From NCBI GenBank assembly GCA_052379645.1, contig JBQSYU010000005.1: a DNA stretch of 64,000 nucleotides; one strand, written 5' to 3'. This DNA is from Arthrobacter_H sp030452125. GTDB lineage: Bacteria > Actinomycetota > Actinomycetes > Actinomycetales > Micrococcaceae. The notes beneath the pieces are model-generated. The model saw only the letters and a program-made list of their open reading frames with translations. It did not search any database and was not told the DNA's origin. A program made the position numbers and the translations under genes. Each line of letters opens with the position of its first letter. The stretch's first letter is position 1. Below, piece by piece: positions 31,401 through 39,412 of the stretch.

Positions 31401-32590
31401 CGATGGCGCGGGGCATCACCGTCGCCAGCTATCTCGGGGTCGCCGCGGCAGTCGTTCTCGGGGCCGGAGGCACGTCCGGGGCCGCCACCGGTGCCCCGGT
31501 TCCCGGTGGCGATGCCTGGCTCGCGGCCACCTTATTGGCTGCTGCCGCCGGGTGCGCGGTGTTCGGGGTGACGACGGGATTGCCGCTGTTGTTGATCGGG
31601 GCCGTCGTGTTCCTCCCCTGGGCGGTATTCGTGGCCCTGGTCCAGTGGGCCGGACGAGCCGGAAGCGCGATGGAGCTGTCCGCGTTGTATATGGCCTCGG
31701 CGCTGGGATCGGCGATCCTGCTTTATGCCGCCGGATGGTTCCGCCGACCACGAAGGGGAGGGGCCCCGGGGCCGATCACCACGCCGCGGAGCTGGTCATG
31801 GCTCCATGCCCGCATCCTGAGTGCCGGCGCCGTCCTGCTGATCTTCATCGACGGCTTCGAGGCCAACGTGATGCAGTCCGGGGAGCCAAACTCGAGGTCG
31901 GCGACGATACTGGCCTATCTCGGGACGGCCATGATCGTGGTGGCCGCGGTCGCGACCGTCGCGGAGGTTCCGCGCAGGTACCGCGAACGATGCAGCGAAG
32001 CCGCCGCCCTGGTCGTTGCCGGAGGAGCCCAGCACGCCTGGCATCTGGCAAACGGCCAGCCGGGCCTGTTCTGGATGACCCAATACTGGGTCGTTGTTTT
32101 GGCTCTCCTGGCTGCCTACGAACTCAAGGCCGGTCGACGCAAGGATGCCGATTACCCGCTGATCGCCTCGGCGGTACTGCTATCCGTTTCGGCGCCCTTC
32201 GGCCTGGCGGTGGAGCAGGAGTGGGGCCAGGGCTGGCTGCTGCTGGGACATGTCCTCCTACTGTCGGCTGGTCTGCTGCTCAACCGGCGGCTGTACGTAG
32301 TGTGGGGAACCATCGCCGCCGCCCTGCTGGTCCTGTGGTTCCTGCGGGGATTCACGATCCTCCTCCTGGCGGTCCTGGCCGCCGGGTTGATCGCGCTGGC
32401 CATCTGGCGGCTCCAACGGCTGGGGAAGGATAAGGACGCGGCTGAGGCTGCGCGCCCGGTCCCCGAAGGGCCGGATGCAGCACCTCCTGCGTCGAGGGCC
32501 GCCCACGAAACCGACCTGTCGGCCCCTGGGCGTCGTGAGGGGGAGGAGCCGGCGGACGGTGGGAGGCAGGCAACATCGTCTGATTGGTAA
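28487..32590 (+). CDS. Very large polytopic membrane protein, family not recognised
   Basis: A 1367-residue protein. Residues 3-19 form a first membrane helix. Residues about 25-155 are a Pro/Ala/Ser/Glu-rich linker. From about 163 to 1315 the chain is an almost continuous series of hydrophobic segments, at least thirty, with very short loops. The last ~45 residues are acidic and rich in Ala, Pro and Glu. I see no catalytic motif, repeat boundary or known transporter signature. The start is GTG 28487 with GGGAG five bases upstream. It stands alone between the tuf terminator and the S10 operon. It could be a membrane scaffold or an envelope-polymer enzyme; both are guesses. Confidence 0.8.
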   Translation: MGFIFVVMALVLCVVVGWQLGARSARAKSSGRGTVPSALAQAWQEGFHAGRSLTDPASSSAPATGAPGGPTTAPAPPEPFQPPANPLRVDEDDIRSVVPRAVDAERGAGRSVDEPSEFLASTPALEEAAMAHRAPDVPHPAAGKTPSPRSAQEREKATLRNINITLYAASLLLVAAASLFIGLAVPPLAKFGGLVVVTTLFYAGGLLIHAFSERLRPAGIAFAGTGLALIPVSGLALSALVVHDPVMAWWITSLVGTVAFVHAADRLNSRVVAYLSLTFLVSSAWAGGAVLNRGLFWYFMFSMVLAAAGTALAYGRPRWLGNIYLRAFAETHRFLAPATLLIAVLVGQALGAEDVSLLLIAGFIYYVAVTVFGPTTERAANLIAARLCGTAAIVLLAHVFGAGAVGMARGLGIVLLLQSLAVHRAGERYRRFVAPQVRRLVDREVQGLLLAVAGLALVMNETLVVSLRIPKAMLDMGTDTGWTPVNFLLPLVALTAAGLSTRGRKLPPWIALGTGVAAMLEPGAVLSPWRQVAFLAVGLACMVPGLRHAVGRQLLWLRRGIVAVLPTTLAAIAAWAAGGFLITRSAAGPGLGAWISGDPGQWADGGTDPRVVMLIAGLVFVMCWMAAAALAAWKLESGFMLAGIAVVVAAEVRLGSLESGGTPWTTAVAVSTLVLAAVGSNALLATLGRGRGRTARRKTAMAHAVAPVAVVATWGASFGIDSPWLVFTVCLTGLGHAAWRLAAARGPLERLAYAVAAQLFFSLSVLELSHQLQADAHARWALFAISLAMGQSARFRLRGRGQGATPTAYGPRVAQASLALLFLTPLVYVGLHGGSGPGAGVDMASLLVQFVCLLVVGLLKWRVDLTAAATASIPWRIVARMQILVVAYALAWMMFIPSGVMSVRQAGWLPEPWWNSTVLLILLLVTALLVMVFEALGPETSLRLRMTGVLAGEEGRARLVHPGSGPEGGAHPMARGITVASYLGVAAAVVLGAGGTSGAATGAPVPGGDAWLAATLLAAAAGCAVFGVTTGLPLLLIGAVVFLPWAVFVALVQWAGRAGSAMELSALYMASALGSAILLYAAGWFRRPRRGGAPGPITTPRSWSWLHARILSAGAVLLIFIDGFEANVMQSGEPNSRSATILAYLGTAMIVVAAVATVAEVPRRYRERCSEAAALVVAGGAQHAWHLANGQPGLFWMTQYWVVVLALLAAYELKAGRRKDADYPLIASAVLLSVSAPFGLAVEQEWGQGWLLLGHVLLLSAGLLLNRRLYVVWGTIAAALLVLWFLRGFTILLLAVLAAGLIALAIWRLQRLGKDKDAAEAARPVPEGPDAAPPASRAAHETDLSAPGRREGEEPADGGRQATSSDW

Positions 32591-32957
32591 ATCCAGCGAT
32601 CTTCTGACACACTGGATAAGTTGTTCAAGCGCCTCTTTGTGCCTTGTGCCTGCTGATCGGCTCGCCGATACCGGGGCCAAGGCCGGTTTCGACCGAGATT
32701 GCGTCCCGCCCGGGATAATGCCCGGGGCAGGGGCGGATACGACGGAGACATCGAGGACCAAATATGACCCGCCCCCATTCCTGTGGAGCGTGAAGCCGAA
32801 TCTAGGCGACACGCCCGACCGCGGGGGTCGGAGCTTCGGCGAGGTGAGGAACCCGGGATTGCCCGGATTCAGCTCGTGCGAGGTGTGCCGGTCCGTAAGG
32901 GCCCGTTAGTGCACAGTAACTGTACAGAGAGTGCTACTTAGAAAGAGGCATGACGCC
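32591..32957 (+). promoter_or_regulatory. Leader region of the S10 operon
   Basis: A 367-bp region without a convincing gene. GATAAT at 32714-32719 is a possible -10 within a CCCGGG dyad. A 17-base dyad TGCACAGT-A-ACTGTACA (32910-32926) lies 31 bp before the rpsJ start and could be an operator or hairpin. No L4-type leader is recognised. Confidence 0.35.
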
Positions 32958-33266
32958 ATGGCGGGACAAAAAATCCGCATCCGGCTGAAGTCGTATGACC
33001 ACGAGGTCATTGACGTTTCTGCCCGGAAGATCGTTGAGACGGTCACGCGCGCAGGCGCAACCGTAGTCGGCCCAGTGCCGCTGCCGACGGAGAAGAACGT
33101 GTACTGCGTGATCCGTTCGCCCCACAAGTACAAGGACAGCCGTGAGCACTTCGAAATGCGCACGCACAAGCGTCTGATCGACATCGTCGACCCGACCCCG
33201 AAGGCTGTTGATTCGCTGATGCGTCTCGACCTGCCGGCGGACGTCAACATCGAAATCAAGCTTTAG
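32958..33266 (+). CDS. rpsJ: 30S ribosomal protein S10
   Basis: A 102-residue S10, 30S head protein and NusG/NusB partner. The chain begins MAGQKIRIRLKSYDHEVID and ends VNIEIKL, the expected length. ATG 32958 is used; the open frame begins nine codons earlier. It is the first gene of the S10 operon. Confidence 0.97.
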   Translation: MAGQKIRIRLKSYDHEVIDVSARKIVETVTRAGATVVGPVPLPTEKNVYCVIRSPHKYKDSREHFEMRTHKRLIDIVDPTPKAVDSLMRLDLPADVNIEIKL

Positions 33267-33284
33267 GGGAGGTGCTGAGAAACT

Positions 33285-33935
33285 ATGACCGCAACCCGTA
33301 ATGTAAAGGGCCTGCTGGGCACGAAGCTCGGCATGACCCAGGTCTGGGACGAGAACCACAACCTCGTCCCCGTCACTGTCGTGCAGGTAGATTCCAATGT
33401 CGTCACCCAGCTCCGCAATGCGGATCGGGATGGCTACTCGGCGGTTCAGATCGGCTACGGCCAGATCGACCCGCGCAAGGTCACCAAGCCGCTGGCCGGC
33501 CACTTCGAGGCAGCAGGGGTCACCCCGCGCCGCCACGTCGTCGAGCTGCGCACCGCGGATGCCGATACGTACAGCCTGGGCCAGGAACTGGCCGTGGATG
33601 TCTTTGAGTCCGGCCAGAAGGTCGACGTCATGGGCACCTCCAAGGGCAAGGGCTTTGCCGGCGTCATGAAGCGTCACGGCTTCGGCGGCGCCAACGCCTC
33701 GCACGGTGCACATAAGAACCACCGCAAGCCCGGTTCCATCGGTGGGGCTTCCACCCCAGGCCGCGTTTTCCAGGGACAGCGCATGGCTGGCCGCATGGGC
33801 AACGAGCGCGTGACCACGATGAACCTCACGGTTCACGGAGTCGACGCCGAGAAGAACCTCCTGTTGATCAAGGGTGCCGTTCCCGGCGCCCGCGGCCGGG
33901 TCGTCCTCGTGCGCACCGCCGTGAAGGGAGCATAA
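33285..33935 (+). CDS. rplC: 50S ribosomal protein L3
   Basis: A 216-residue L3 that helps nucleate 23S assembly near the peptidyl transferase centre. It has KGLLGTKLGMTQVWDE at the N-terminus and the long loop with GASHGAHKNHRKPGSIGGASTP carrying the conserved glycine-rich extension. GGGGAGG precedes ATG 33285. Operon position rpsJ-rplC-rplD. Confidence 0.97.
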   Translation: MTATRNVKGLLGTKLGMTQVWDENHNLVPVTVVQVDSNVVTQLRNADRDGYSAVQIGYGQIDPRKVTKPLAGHFEAAGVTPRRHVVELRTADADTYSLGQELAVDVFESGQKVDVMGTSKGKGFAGVMKRHGFGGANASHGAHKNHRKPGSIGGASTPGRVFQGQRMAGRMGNERVTTMNLTVHGVDAEKNLLLIKGAVPGARGRVVLVRTAVKGA

Positions 33936-33939
33936 GCAA

Positions 33940-34545
33940 ATGGCTAACACAGCACTCAAGGTCGAGCTTCCGGGCGAGATCTTCGATGTCCAGACCAACA
34001 TTCCGCTGCTGCACCAGGTCGTCATGGGTCAGCTTGCTGCCGCCCGTCAGGGTACGCACAAGACCAAGACCCGCGCCGAGGTCTCGGGCGCAGGTCGCAA
34101 GCCGTTCAAGCAGAAGGGCACCGGCCGGGCTCGTCAGGGCTCCATCCGCGCTCCTCAGATGACCGGTGGTGGCATCGTCCACGGACCGACGCCCCGCGAT
34201 TACTCGCAGCGCACCCCCAAGAAGATGAAGGCCGCCGCACTGCGCGGAGCCCTTTCGGACCGTGCCCGTCACGATCGCGTTCACGTGATCGAGAACCTGG
34301 TAGCCGGCACCACGCCGTCCACCAAGGAAGCACTGGCCACCCTGCGCGCTCTCACCGAGCGCAAGAACCTGCTCGTCGTCATCGACCGCGCCAATGATGT
34401 TGCCGCACTTTCCGTGCGCAACCTCGTGGACGTCCACGCCCTCTACGCCGACCAGCTGAACACGTACGATGTTCTGGTCGCCGATGACGTGGTGTTCACC
34501 AAGGCCGCATTCGATGCCCTGGTCAACAAGGAGGACGCCAAGTGA
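33940..34545 (+). CDS. rplD: 50S ribosomal protein L4
   Basis: A 201-residue L4 with the extended loop GAGRKPFKQKGTGRARQGS (residues about 48-66) that lines the peptide exit tunnel. In E. coli L4 represses its own operon. The start lies 4 bp after rplC. The stop TGA overlaps the rplW GTG, so translation is coupled. Confidence 0.97.
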   Translation: MANTALKVELPGEIFDVQTNIPLLHQVVMGQLAAARQGTHKTKTRAEVSGAGRKPFKQKGTGRARQGSIRAPQMTGGGIVHGPTPRDYSQRTPKKMKAAALRGALSDRARHDRVHVIENLVAGTTPSTKEALATLRALTERKNLLVVIDRANDVAALSVRNLVDVHALYADQLNTYDVLVADDVVFTKAAFDALVNKEDAK

Positions 34546-34847
34546 GCGCCACCTTCTCCAAGTCCCCGCACGACGTCATCCTGGCGCCGGTCGTTTCGGA
34601 AAAGAGCTACGGCCTGATCGACGAAGGCAAATACACCTTCCTGGTCGACCCGCGCTCGAACAAGACGGAAATCAAGCTGGCGGTGGAGAGCATCTTCTCC
34701 GTCAAGGTTGACTCCGTCAACACCATCAACCGTGCAGGTAAGCGCAAGCGCACCCGCTTCGGATGGGGAGCCCGCAAGACTACCAAGCGAGCGATCATCT
34801 CCCTTAAAGAAGGCACGATCGACATCTTCGGCGGTCCGCTTTCATAA
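34542..34847 (+). CDS. rplW: 50S ribosomal protein L23
   Basis: A 101-residue L23 at the exit tunnel, docking site for SRP and trigger factor. VVSEKSYGLIDEGKYTFLVD and KKTKRAIISL-like segments are visible. The start GTG 34542 overlaps the rplD stop. Length and order are standard. Confidence 0.96.
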   Translation: MSATFSKSPHDVILAPVVSEKSYGLIDEGKYTFLVDPRSNKTEIKLAVESIFSVKVDSVNTINRAGKRKRTRFGWGARKTTKRAIISLKEGTIDIFGGPLS

Positions 34848-34876
34848 GCGGAGACCACTTTAACGAGGAATAAAAC

Positions 34877-35716
34877 ATGGCAATCCGTAAGTACAAGCCG
34901 ACTACCCCGGGCCAGCGTGGCTCGAGCGTGGCCGACTTCGCAGAAATTACCCGGACTACCCCGGAAAAGTCGCTGCTCCGCCCGCTCTCCAAGACTGGTG
35001 GACGCAACAGCTCCGGCAAGATCACTACCCGTCACAAGGGTGGTGGACATAAGCGCCAATACCGTCTGATCGACTTCCGTCGTCATGACAAGGACGGCGT
35101 GCCGGCCAAGGTCGCTCACATCGAGTACGACCCGAACCGCACCGCCCGCATTGCGCTGCTGCACTACATCGATGGCACCAAGCGGTACATCATCGCTCCG
35201 AACAAGCTCTCCCAGGGAGACTCGGTTGAAGCCGGCCCGAACGCCGACATCAAGCCGGGCAACAACCTGCCGCTGCGCAACGTTCCGGTCGGTACCGTGC
35301 TCCACGCAGTGGAGTTGCGTCCCGGCGGGGGAGCCAAGATGGCTCGCTCGGCAGGCGCTTCGGTCCAGCTGGTGGCTCGCGAGGGCCGCCACGCACAGCT
35401 CCGCCTGCCTTCCGGTGAAATCCGGAACGTTGACGTCCGCTGCCGTGCGACGGTCGGCTACGTCGGCAACGCCGAACAGTCGAACATCAACTGGGGCAAG
35501 GCCGGCCGCATGCGCTGGAAGGGCGTCCGCCCGACCGTGCGTGGTGTGGTCATGAACCCGATCGACCACCCGCATGGTGGTGGCGAGGGCAAGACCAGTG
35601 GCGGTCGTCACCCGGTCAACCCGAACGGCAAGCCGGAAGGCCGTACCCGCCGTCCGAACAAGGAAAGCGACAAGCTCATTGTGCGTCGTCGTCGTACTGG
35701 CAAGAACAAGCGATAG
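34877..35716 (+). CDS. rplB: 50S ribosomal protein L2
   Basis: A 279-residue L2 required for peptidyl transferase activity. It contains RHKGGGHKRQYRLIDFRR near residues 53-70, and the C-terminal MNPIDHPHGGGEGKTSGGRHP includes the conserved His near 229-231. ATG 34877 is preceded by ACGAGGAA. It has the family's usual length. Confidence 0.98.
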   Translation: MAIRKYKPTTPGQRGSSVADFAEITRTTPEKSLLRPLSKTGGRNSSGKITTRHKGGGHKRQYRLIDFRRHDKDGVPAKVAHIEYDPNRTARIALLHYIDGTKRYIIAPNKLSQGDSVEAGPNADIKPGNNLPLRNVPVGTVLHAVELRPGGGAKMARSAGASVQLVAREGRHAQLRLPSGEIRNVDVRCRATVGYVGNAEQSNINWGKAGRMRWKGVRPTVRGVVMNPIDHPHGGGEGKTSGGRHPVNPNGKPEGRTRRPNKESDKLIVRRRRTGKNKR

Positions 35717-35728
35717 GAGCCTGGAAAC

Positions 35729-36010
35729 ATGCCACGCAGCCTGAAGAAAGGCCCCTTCGTCGATCAGCACCTTTTTGTGAAGGTGGCTGCTGAGAACGAA
35801 AAGGGCACCAAGAACGTCATCAAGACGTGGTCCCGCCGTTCGATGATCATCCCCGACATGCTCGGGCACACGATCGCCGTACACGACGGACGCAAGCACA
35901 TTCCCGTGTTTGTCACTGAGTCGATGGTCGGGCACAAGCTCGGCGAATTCGCCTCGACGCGGACATTCCGCAGCCACGTAAAGGACGACAGGAAGGGTAA
36001 GCGCCGCTAA
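35729..36010 (+). CDS. rpsS: 30S ribosomal protein S19
   Basis: A 93-residue S19 that contacts the A-site finger of 23S rRNA. It starts MPRSLKKGPF and contains TWSRRSMIIPDMLGHTIAVHDGRKHIPVF. The start lies 12 bp after rplB with GGAGCC upstream. Confidence 0.97.
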   Translation: MPRSLKKGPFVDQHLFVKVAAENEKGTKNVIKTWSRRSMIIPDMLGHTIAVHDGRKHIPVFVTESMVGHKLGEFASTRTFRSHVKDDRKGKRR

Positions 36011-36066
36011 CCCGCAAGGGTTATTGAGCGCTGAGCATCCCTTTGATAGACGAGAGAAGGAAAGCA

Positions 36067-36432
36067 ATGGAAGCCAAGGCAATTGCGCGCCATATCCGCG
36101 TAACGCCTATGAAGGCCCGGCGCGTCGTCGACCTTGTTCGTGGCAAGCAGGCGAATGAGGCTCTGGCGATTCTGAAGTTTGCCCAGCAGGGTGCTTCGGA
36201 GCCGGTACTCAAGGTAGTTGCGTCGGCCGTGGCAAACGCCCGTGTCGCCGCCGACCGTGATGGTGTTGCGTTCAACGAGGACGAGCTGTTTATCAGCGAA
36301 GCCTTCGTTGACGAAGGTGCGACGATGAAGCGGTTCCAGCCGCGGGCCCAGGGCCGCGCCTACCGCATCAACAAGCGCACCAGCCACATCACCGTGGTTG
36401 TTTCAAGCCCGGAGAAGGGTGGGGAAAAGTAA
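36067..36432 (+). CDS. rplV: 50S ribosomal protein L22
   Basis: A 121-residue L22 whose beta-hairpin loop reaches into the exit tunnel (macrolide region). It has MKARRVVDLVRGK near residues 14-26 and a KRFQPRAQGRAYRINKRTSH loop. ATG 36067 follows AGAAGGAA; the frame opens eight codons earlier. The stop TAA abuts the rpsC ATG. Confidence 0.96.
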   Translation: MEAKAIARHIRVTPMKARRVVDLVRGKQANEALAILKFAQQGASEPVLKVVASAVANARVAADRDGVAFNEDELFISEAFVDEGATMKRFQPRAQGRAYRINKRTSHITVVVSSPEKGGEK

Positions 36433-37254
36433 ATGGGACAGAAGATCAACCCAAACGGGTTCCGTCTCGGCATCACCACGGACCACGTGTCTCACTGGTT
36501 CGCCGACGGCAACAAGCCGGGGCAGCGCTACAAGGACTTCGTCCGCGAGGACGTCAAGATCCGCGAGCTCATGACCACGGGCATGGACCGTGCAGGCATC
36601 GCCAAGGTGGAGATCGAGCGCACCCGCGATCGTGTCCGCGTTGACATCCACACCGCCCGTCCGGGCATCGTCATCGGCCGCCGCGGCGCCGAAGCCGATC
36701 GCATCCGCGGCGAGCTGGAGAAGCTCACCGGCAAGCAGGTTCAGCTGAACATCCTCGAGGTCAAGAACCCGGAGATCGAAGCCCAGCTGGTTGCCCAGGG
36801 CATCGCCGAACAGCTTGCTTCACGCGTGGCCTTCCGCCGTGCGATGAAGAAGGCCATGCAGTCCGCCATGCGCTCGGGCGCCAAGGGCATCCGTGTCCAG
36901 TGCTCCGGTCGCCTCGGCGGTGCGGAAATGTCCCGCAAGGAGTTCTACCGCGAAGGTCGTGTGCCGCTGCACACCCTGCGCGCGAACATCGACTACGGCA
37001 AGTTCGAAGCGAAGACCACCTTCGGCCGCATCGGCGTGAAGGTCTGGATCTACAAGGGCGACCTGACCAGCAAGGAACTTGCTGCACAGAACGCTGCTGC
37101 CCCGGCCCGTGGCCGTGGCGAGCGTGGTGGCGGACGTCCGGGTGGACCGGGTGGAGACCGCCGTCGTCGTAACGACCGCAACACCGGCGCTCCGGCAACC
37201 GAAGCTGCTCCGGCGGCTCAGGCTCCGGCGTCCGCAGAAGGAGGACAGGCTTAA
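36433..37254 (+). CDS. rpsC: 30S ribosomal protein S3
   Basis: A 273-residue S3 at the mRNA entry channel. An N-terminal KH domain has PGIVIGRRGAEADRIRGELEKLTGKQ near residues 77-102. The S3-C domain follows, and a C-terminal tail rich in Arg, Gly, Ala and Pro extends from about 220, longer than in E. coli (233 residues). It follows rplV with no gap. Confidence 0.97.
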   Translation: MGQKINPNGFRLGITTDHVSHWFADGNKPGQRYKDFVREDVKIRELMTTGMDRAGIAKVEIERTRDRVRVDIHTARPGIVIGRRGAEADRIRGELEKLTGKQVQLNILEVKNPEIEAQLVAQGIAEQLASRVAFRRAMKKAMQSAMRSGAKGIRVQCSGRLGGAEMSRKEFYREGRVPLHTLRANIDYGKFEAKTTFGRIGVKVWIYKGDLTSKELAAQNAAAPARGRGERGGGRPGGPGGDRRRRNDRNTGAPATEAAPAAQAPASAEGGQA

Positions 37255-37671
37255 ATGCTTATCCCACGCCGAGTAAAGTTCCGCAAGCAGCACCGCCCGG
37301 ATCGTACGGGCATGGCTAGCGGAGGCACCACGGTCTCCTTCGGTGACTACGGAATCCAGGCCCTGACACCGGGCTACGTGACCAACCGTCAGATCGAAGC
37401 CGCCCGTATTGCCATGACCCGTCACATCAAGCGTGGCGGCAAGGTCTGGATCAACATTTATCCGGACCGCCCGCTGACCAAGAAGCCGGCCGAAACCCGC
37501 ATGGGTTCCGGTAAGGGTTCACCTGAGTGGTGGGTTGCAAACGTCAAGCCGGGACGGGTTCTCTTCGAACTCTCCGGTGTTACCGATGAGGTAGCTCGCG
37601 AGGCCCTGCGCCTGGCGATCCACAAGCTGCCGCTGAAGGCACGCATCGTGCGTCGTGAGGGTGGTGAATAG
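37255..37671 (+). CDS. rplP: 50S ribosomal protein L16
   Basis: A 138-residue L16 near the A-site tRNA elbow. It begins MLIPRRVKFRKQHRP and carries the MGSGKGSPEWWVANVKPG segment near residues 82-99. It directly abuts the rpsC stop (TAAATG), with an AGGAGGACAGG Shine-Dalgarno inside rpsC. Confidence 0.97.
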   Translation: MLIPRRVKFRKQHRPDRTGMASGGTTVSFGDYGIQALTPGYVTNRQIEAARIAMTRHIKRGGKVWINIYPDRPLTKKPAETRMGSGKGSPEWWVANVKPGRVLFELSGVTDEVAREALRLAIHKLPLKARIVRREGGE

Positions 37672-37673
37672 GT

Positions 37674-37991
37674 ATGGCAATCGGATCCAAGGATCTCGCC
37701 ACCGAACAGCTGGATGGCTACGATAACGCCCGTCTGGTCGAGGAACTGAAAAAGGCGAAGGAAGAGTTGTTCAACCTTCGTTTCCAGTCCGCCACCGGTC
37801 AGCTCGAGTCGCACGGCCGCCTGAAGTCGGTCAAGCGCGACATCGCCCGCATCTACACCGTGATGCGTGAGCGTGAGTTGGGCATTCGTGCGGAGGTTTC
37901 GGCCCCCGTCGAAGAAGTCAAGGCCGATAAGAAGGCCAAGAAGTCGGCGAAGACTGCCGAGCCGGCTGATGCACCTGAGGAAGCCAAGTAA
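37674..37991 (+). CDS. rpmC: 50S ribosomal protein L29
   Basis: A 105-residue L29 at the tunnel exit. The core (EELKKAKEELFNLRFQSATGQLE) matches the family, but the protein has an extra C-terminal tail of about 30 residues rich in Lys, Ala and Glu, compared with about 65-75 residues in many bacteria. The stop overlaps the rpsQ ATG by one base. Confidence 0.94.
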   Translation: MAIGSKDLATEQLDGYDNARLVEELKKAKEELFNLRFQSATGQLESHGRLKSVKRDIARIYTVMRERELGIRAEVSAPVEEVKADKKAKKSAKTAEPADAPEEAK

Positions 37992-38281
37992 TGAGCGAGA
38001 AGGAGAACGCAGTGGCTGAAGCAGCAGAAGCTCGCGGTTACCGCAAAACCCTCCGCGGGTACGTGGTTTCCGACAAGATGCAGAAGACCATCGTCGTTGA
38101 CGTCGAGGACCGTGTGAAGCACGCCTTGTACGGCAAGGTGATGCGTCGCAACAAGAAGATCAAGGTGCATGACGAGGCCAACACCGCCGGTATCGGCGAC
38201 TTGGTCATCATCGCCGAGACCCGTCCCTTGTCCAAGGACAAGAACTGGCGCCTGGTCGAGATCGTGGAGAAGGCCAAGTAG
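37991..38281 (+). CDS. rpsQ: 30S ribosomal protein S17
   Basis: A 96-residue S17, a primary 16S rRNA binder with an OB fold. It contains KTLRGYVVSDKMQKTIVVDVEDRVKH and a GDLVIIAETRPLSKDKNWRLVEIVEKAK tail. The N-terminus has about twelve extra residues. A long terminator hairpin follows, so the S10 operon appears to end here. Confidence 0.95.
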   Translation: MSEKENAVAEAAEARGYRKTLRGYVVSDKMQKTIVVDVEDRVKHALYGKVMRRNKKIKVHDEANTAGIGDLVIIAETRPLSKDKNWRLVEIVEKAK

Positions 38282-38306
38282 CCTCCTTCCGATCCACAGG
38301 GATCTG

Positions 38307-38362
38307 AAAGCACGACGCCGGCCGGCACCCCGAACAGGGGAGCGGGCCGGCGTCGTGCTTTT
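38307..38362 (+). terminator. Terminator after rpsQ, splitting S10 and spc operons
   Basis: A perfect 17-bp stem (38307-38323 with 38345-38361) whose 21-nt apical part contains a CCCC/GGGG mini-stem; the 3' arm ends CTTTTG. This is a strong intrinsic terminator 26 bp after rpsQ. Confidence 0.9.
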
Positions 38363-38397
38363 GTCATGGGGCATCCCCTGCCCCCCATATCACGGGT

Positions 38398-38427
38398 TTG
38401 GTCCTCAGTGCATCTCTGGCGTAGACT
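38398..38427 (+). promoter_or_regulatory. Promoter of the spc operon (rplN onward)
   Basis: TTGGTC (38398-38403) and TAGACT (38422-38427) are separated by 18 bp. This gives a start near 38434 and a leader of about 245 nt before rplN. The leader holds no convincing gene and its regulation is not recognisable by eye. Confidence 0.6.
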
Positions 38428-38678
38428 CGTCAGTCTGTGCGCTCTGTTGCGAGGACTATCCACCTTCATGGCAGGCATTCGTGTGCGGCCCGGTCTGTTC
38501 CGGGCCCGGTGCGCGGCACGGCTCTGCGGCATTTCGCCTCGGCCCGATTTCCCCAGCAGCATCGGATTCCTCGTGGATCCCGCCTGTGTTGGAGATGGGG
38601 GTAAGCGAGCGTCGCAGATGGACCATATCCGTTCCGCAAGGCTCCCGAGGAGAACCGGCGAGACGACAGGAGTTGAAA

Positions 38679-39047
38679 GTGATTCAGCAGGAGTCGCGAC
38701 TCAAGGTGGCTGACAACACCGGTGCTAAGGAAATCCTTACCATCCGTGTTCTCGGTGGATCCGGACGTCGCTACGCAGGCATCGGCGACACCATCGTCGC
38801 CACCGTCAAGGATGCAATCCCTGGCGGCAACGTCAAGAAGGGCGATGTGGTCAAGGCCGTCATCGTCCGCACGAAGAAGGAACGTCGCCGCGTCGACGGT
38901 TCGTACATCAAGTTCGACGAGAACGCAGCGGTCATCCTCAAGGCGGACACCGAGCCGCGGGGTACCCGTATCTTCGGTCCCGTCGGGCGTGAACTTCGCG
39001 ACAAGAAGTTCATGAAGATCGTTTCGCTGGCTCCGGAGGTGCTGTAA
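38679..39047 (+). CDS. rplN: 50S ribosomal protein L14
   Basis: A 122-residue L14, which bridges to the 30S. It begins IQQESRLKVADNTGAKEI after a GTG start, and ends GRELRDKKFMKIVSLAPEVL. GTG 38679 has ACAGGAG six bases upstream; the frame opens far earlier but only with non-homologous residues. It heads the spc operon. Confidence 0.96.
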   Translation: MIQQESRLKVADNTGAKEILTIRVLGGSGRRYAGIGDTIVATVKDAIPGGNVKKGDVVKAVIVRTKKERRRVDGSYIKFDENAAVILKADTEPRGTRIFGPVGRELRDKKFMKIVSLAPEVL

Positions 39048-39049
39048 CC

Positions 39050-39412
39050 ATGGGCGCAAAAATCAAGAAGGGTGACCTGGTTCAGGTCATCACCGGCGCC
39101 AAGGCCGATCGCGGTGGAGACCGCGGCAAGCAGGGCAAGGTACTGAAGGTGTTCCCCGAGGCGAACCGCGTGCTCGTCGAGGGCATCAACCGTGTCACCA
39201 AGCACACCCGTGCCGGCCAGACCGAAAGTGGCGCCTCCACCGGCGGCATCGAGGTCGTCGAGGCTCCCCTCCACGTTTCAAACGTCGCGGTCATCGACCC
39301 CGAATCGAAGAAGCCGACCCGCGTTGGCTTCCGCGAAGAAACCGTGGAAAAGAATGGCGTGAAGAAGACCGTGCGTGTTCGTTACGCCAAGGCTTCCGGA
39401 AAGGCACTCTAA
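39050..39412 (+). CDS. rplX: 50S ribosomal protein L24
   Basis: A 120-residue L24 with an N-terminal KOW motif (KIKKGDLVQVITGAKADRGG). It is an early-assembly protein. The stop overlaps the rplE ATG by one base (TAATG). Length is normal for Actinobacteria. Confidence 0.96.
   Translation: MGAKIKKGDLVQVITGAKADRGGDRGKQGKVLKVFPEANRVLVEGINRVTKHTRAGQTESGASTGGIEVVEAPLHVSNVAVIDPESKKPTRVGFREETVEKNGVKKTVRVRYAKASGKAL

Noticed and set aside
32475..32909. A 144-residue plus-strand ORF across the end of the membrane protein and the S10 leader
   Set aside because: It overlaps the annotated gene in another frame, has no ribosome-binding site and no recognisable domain.
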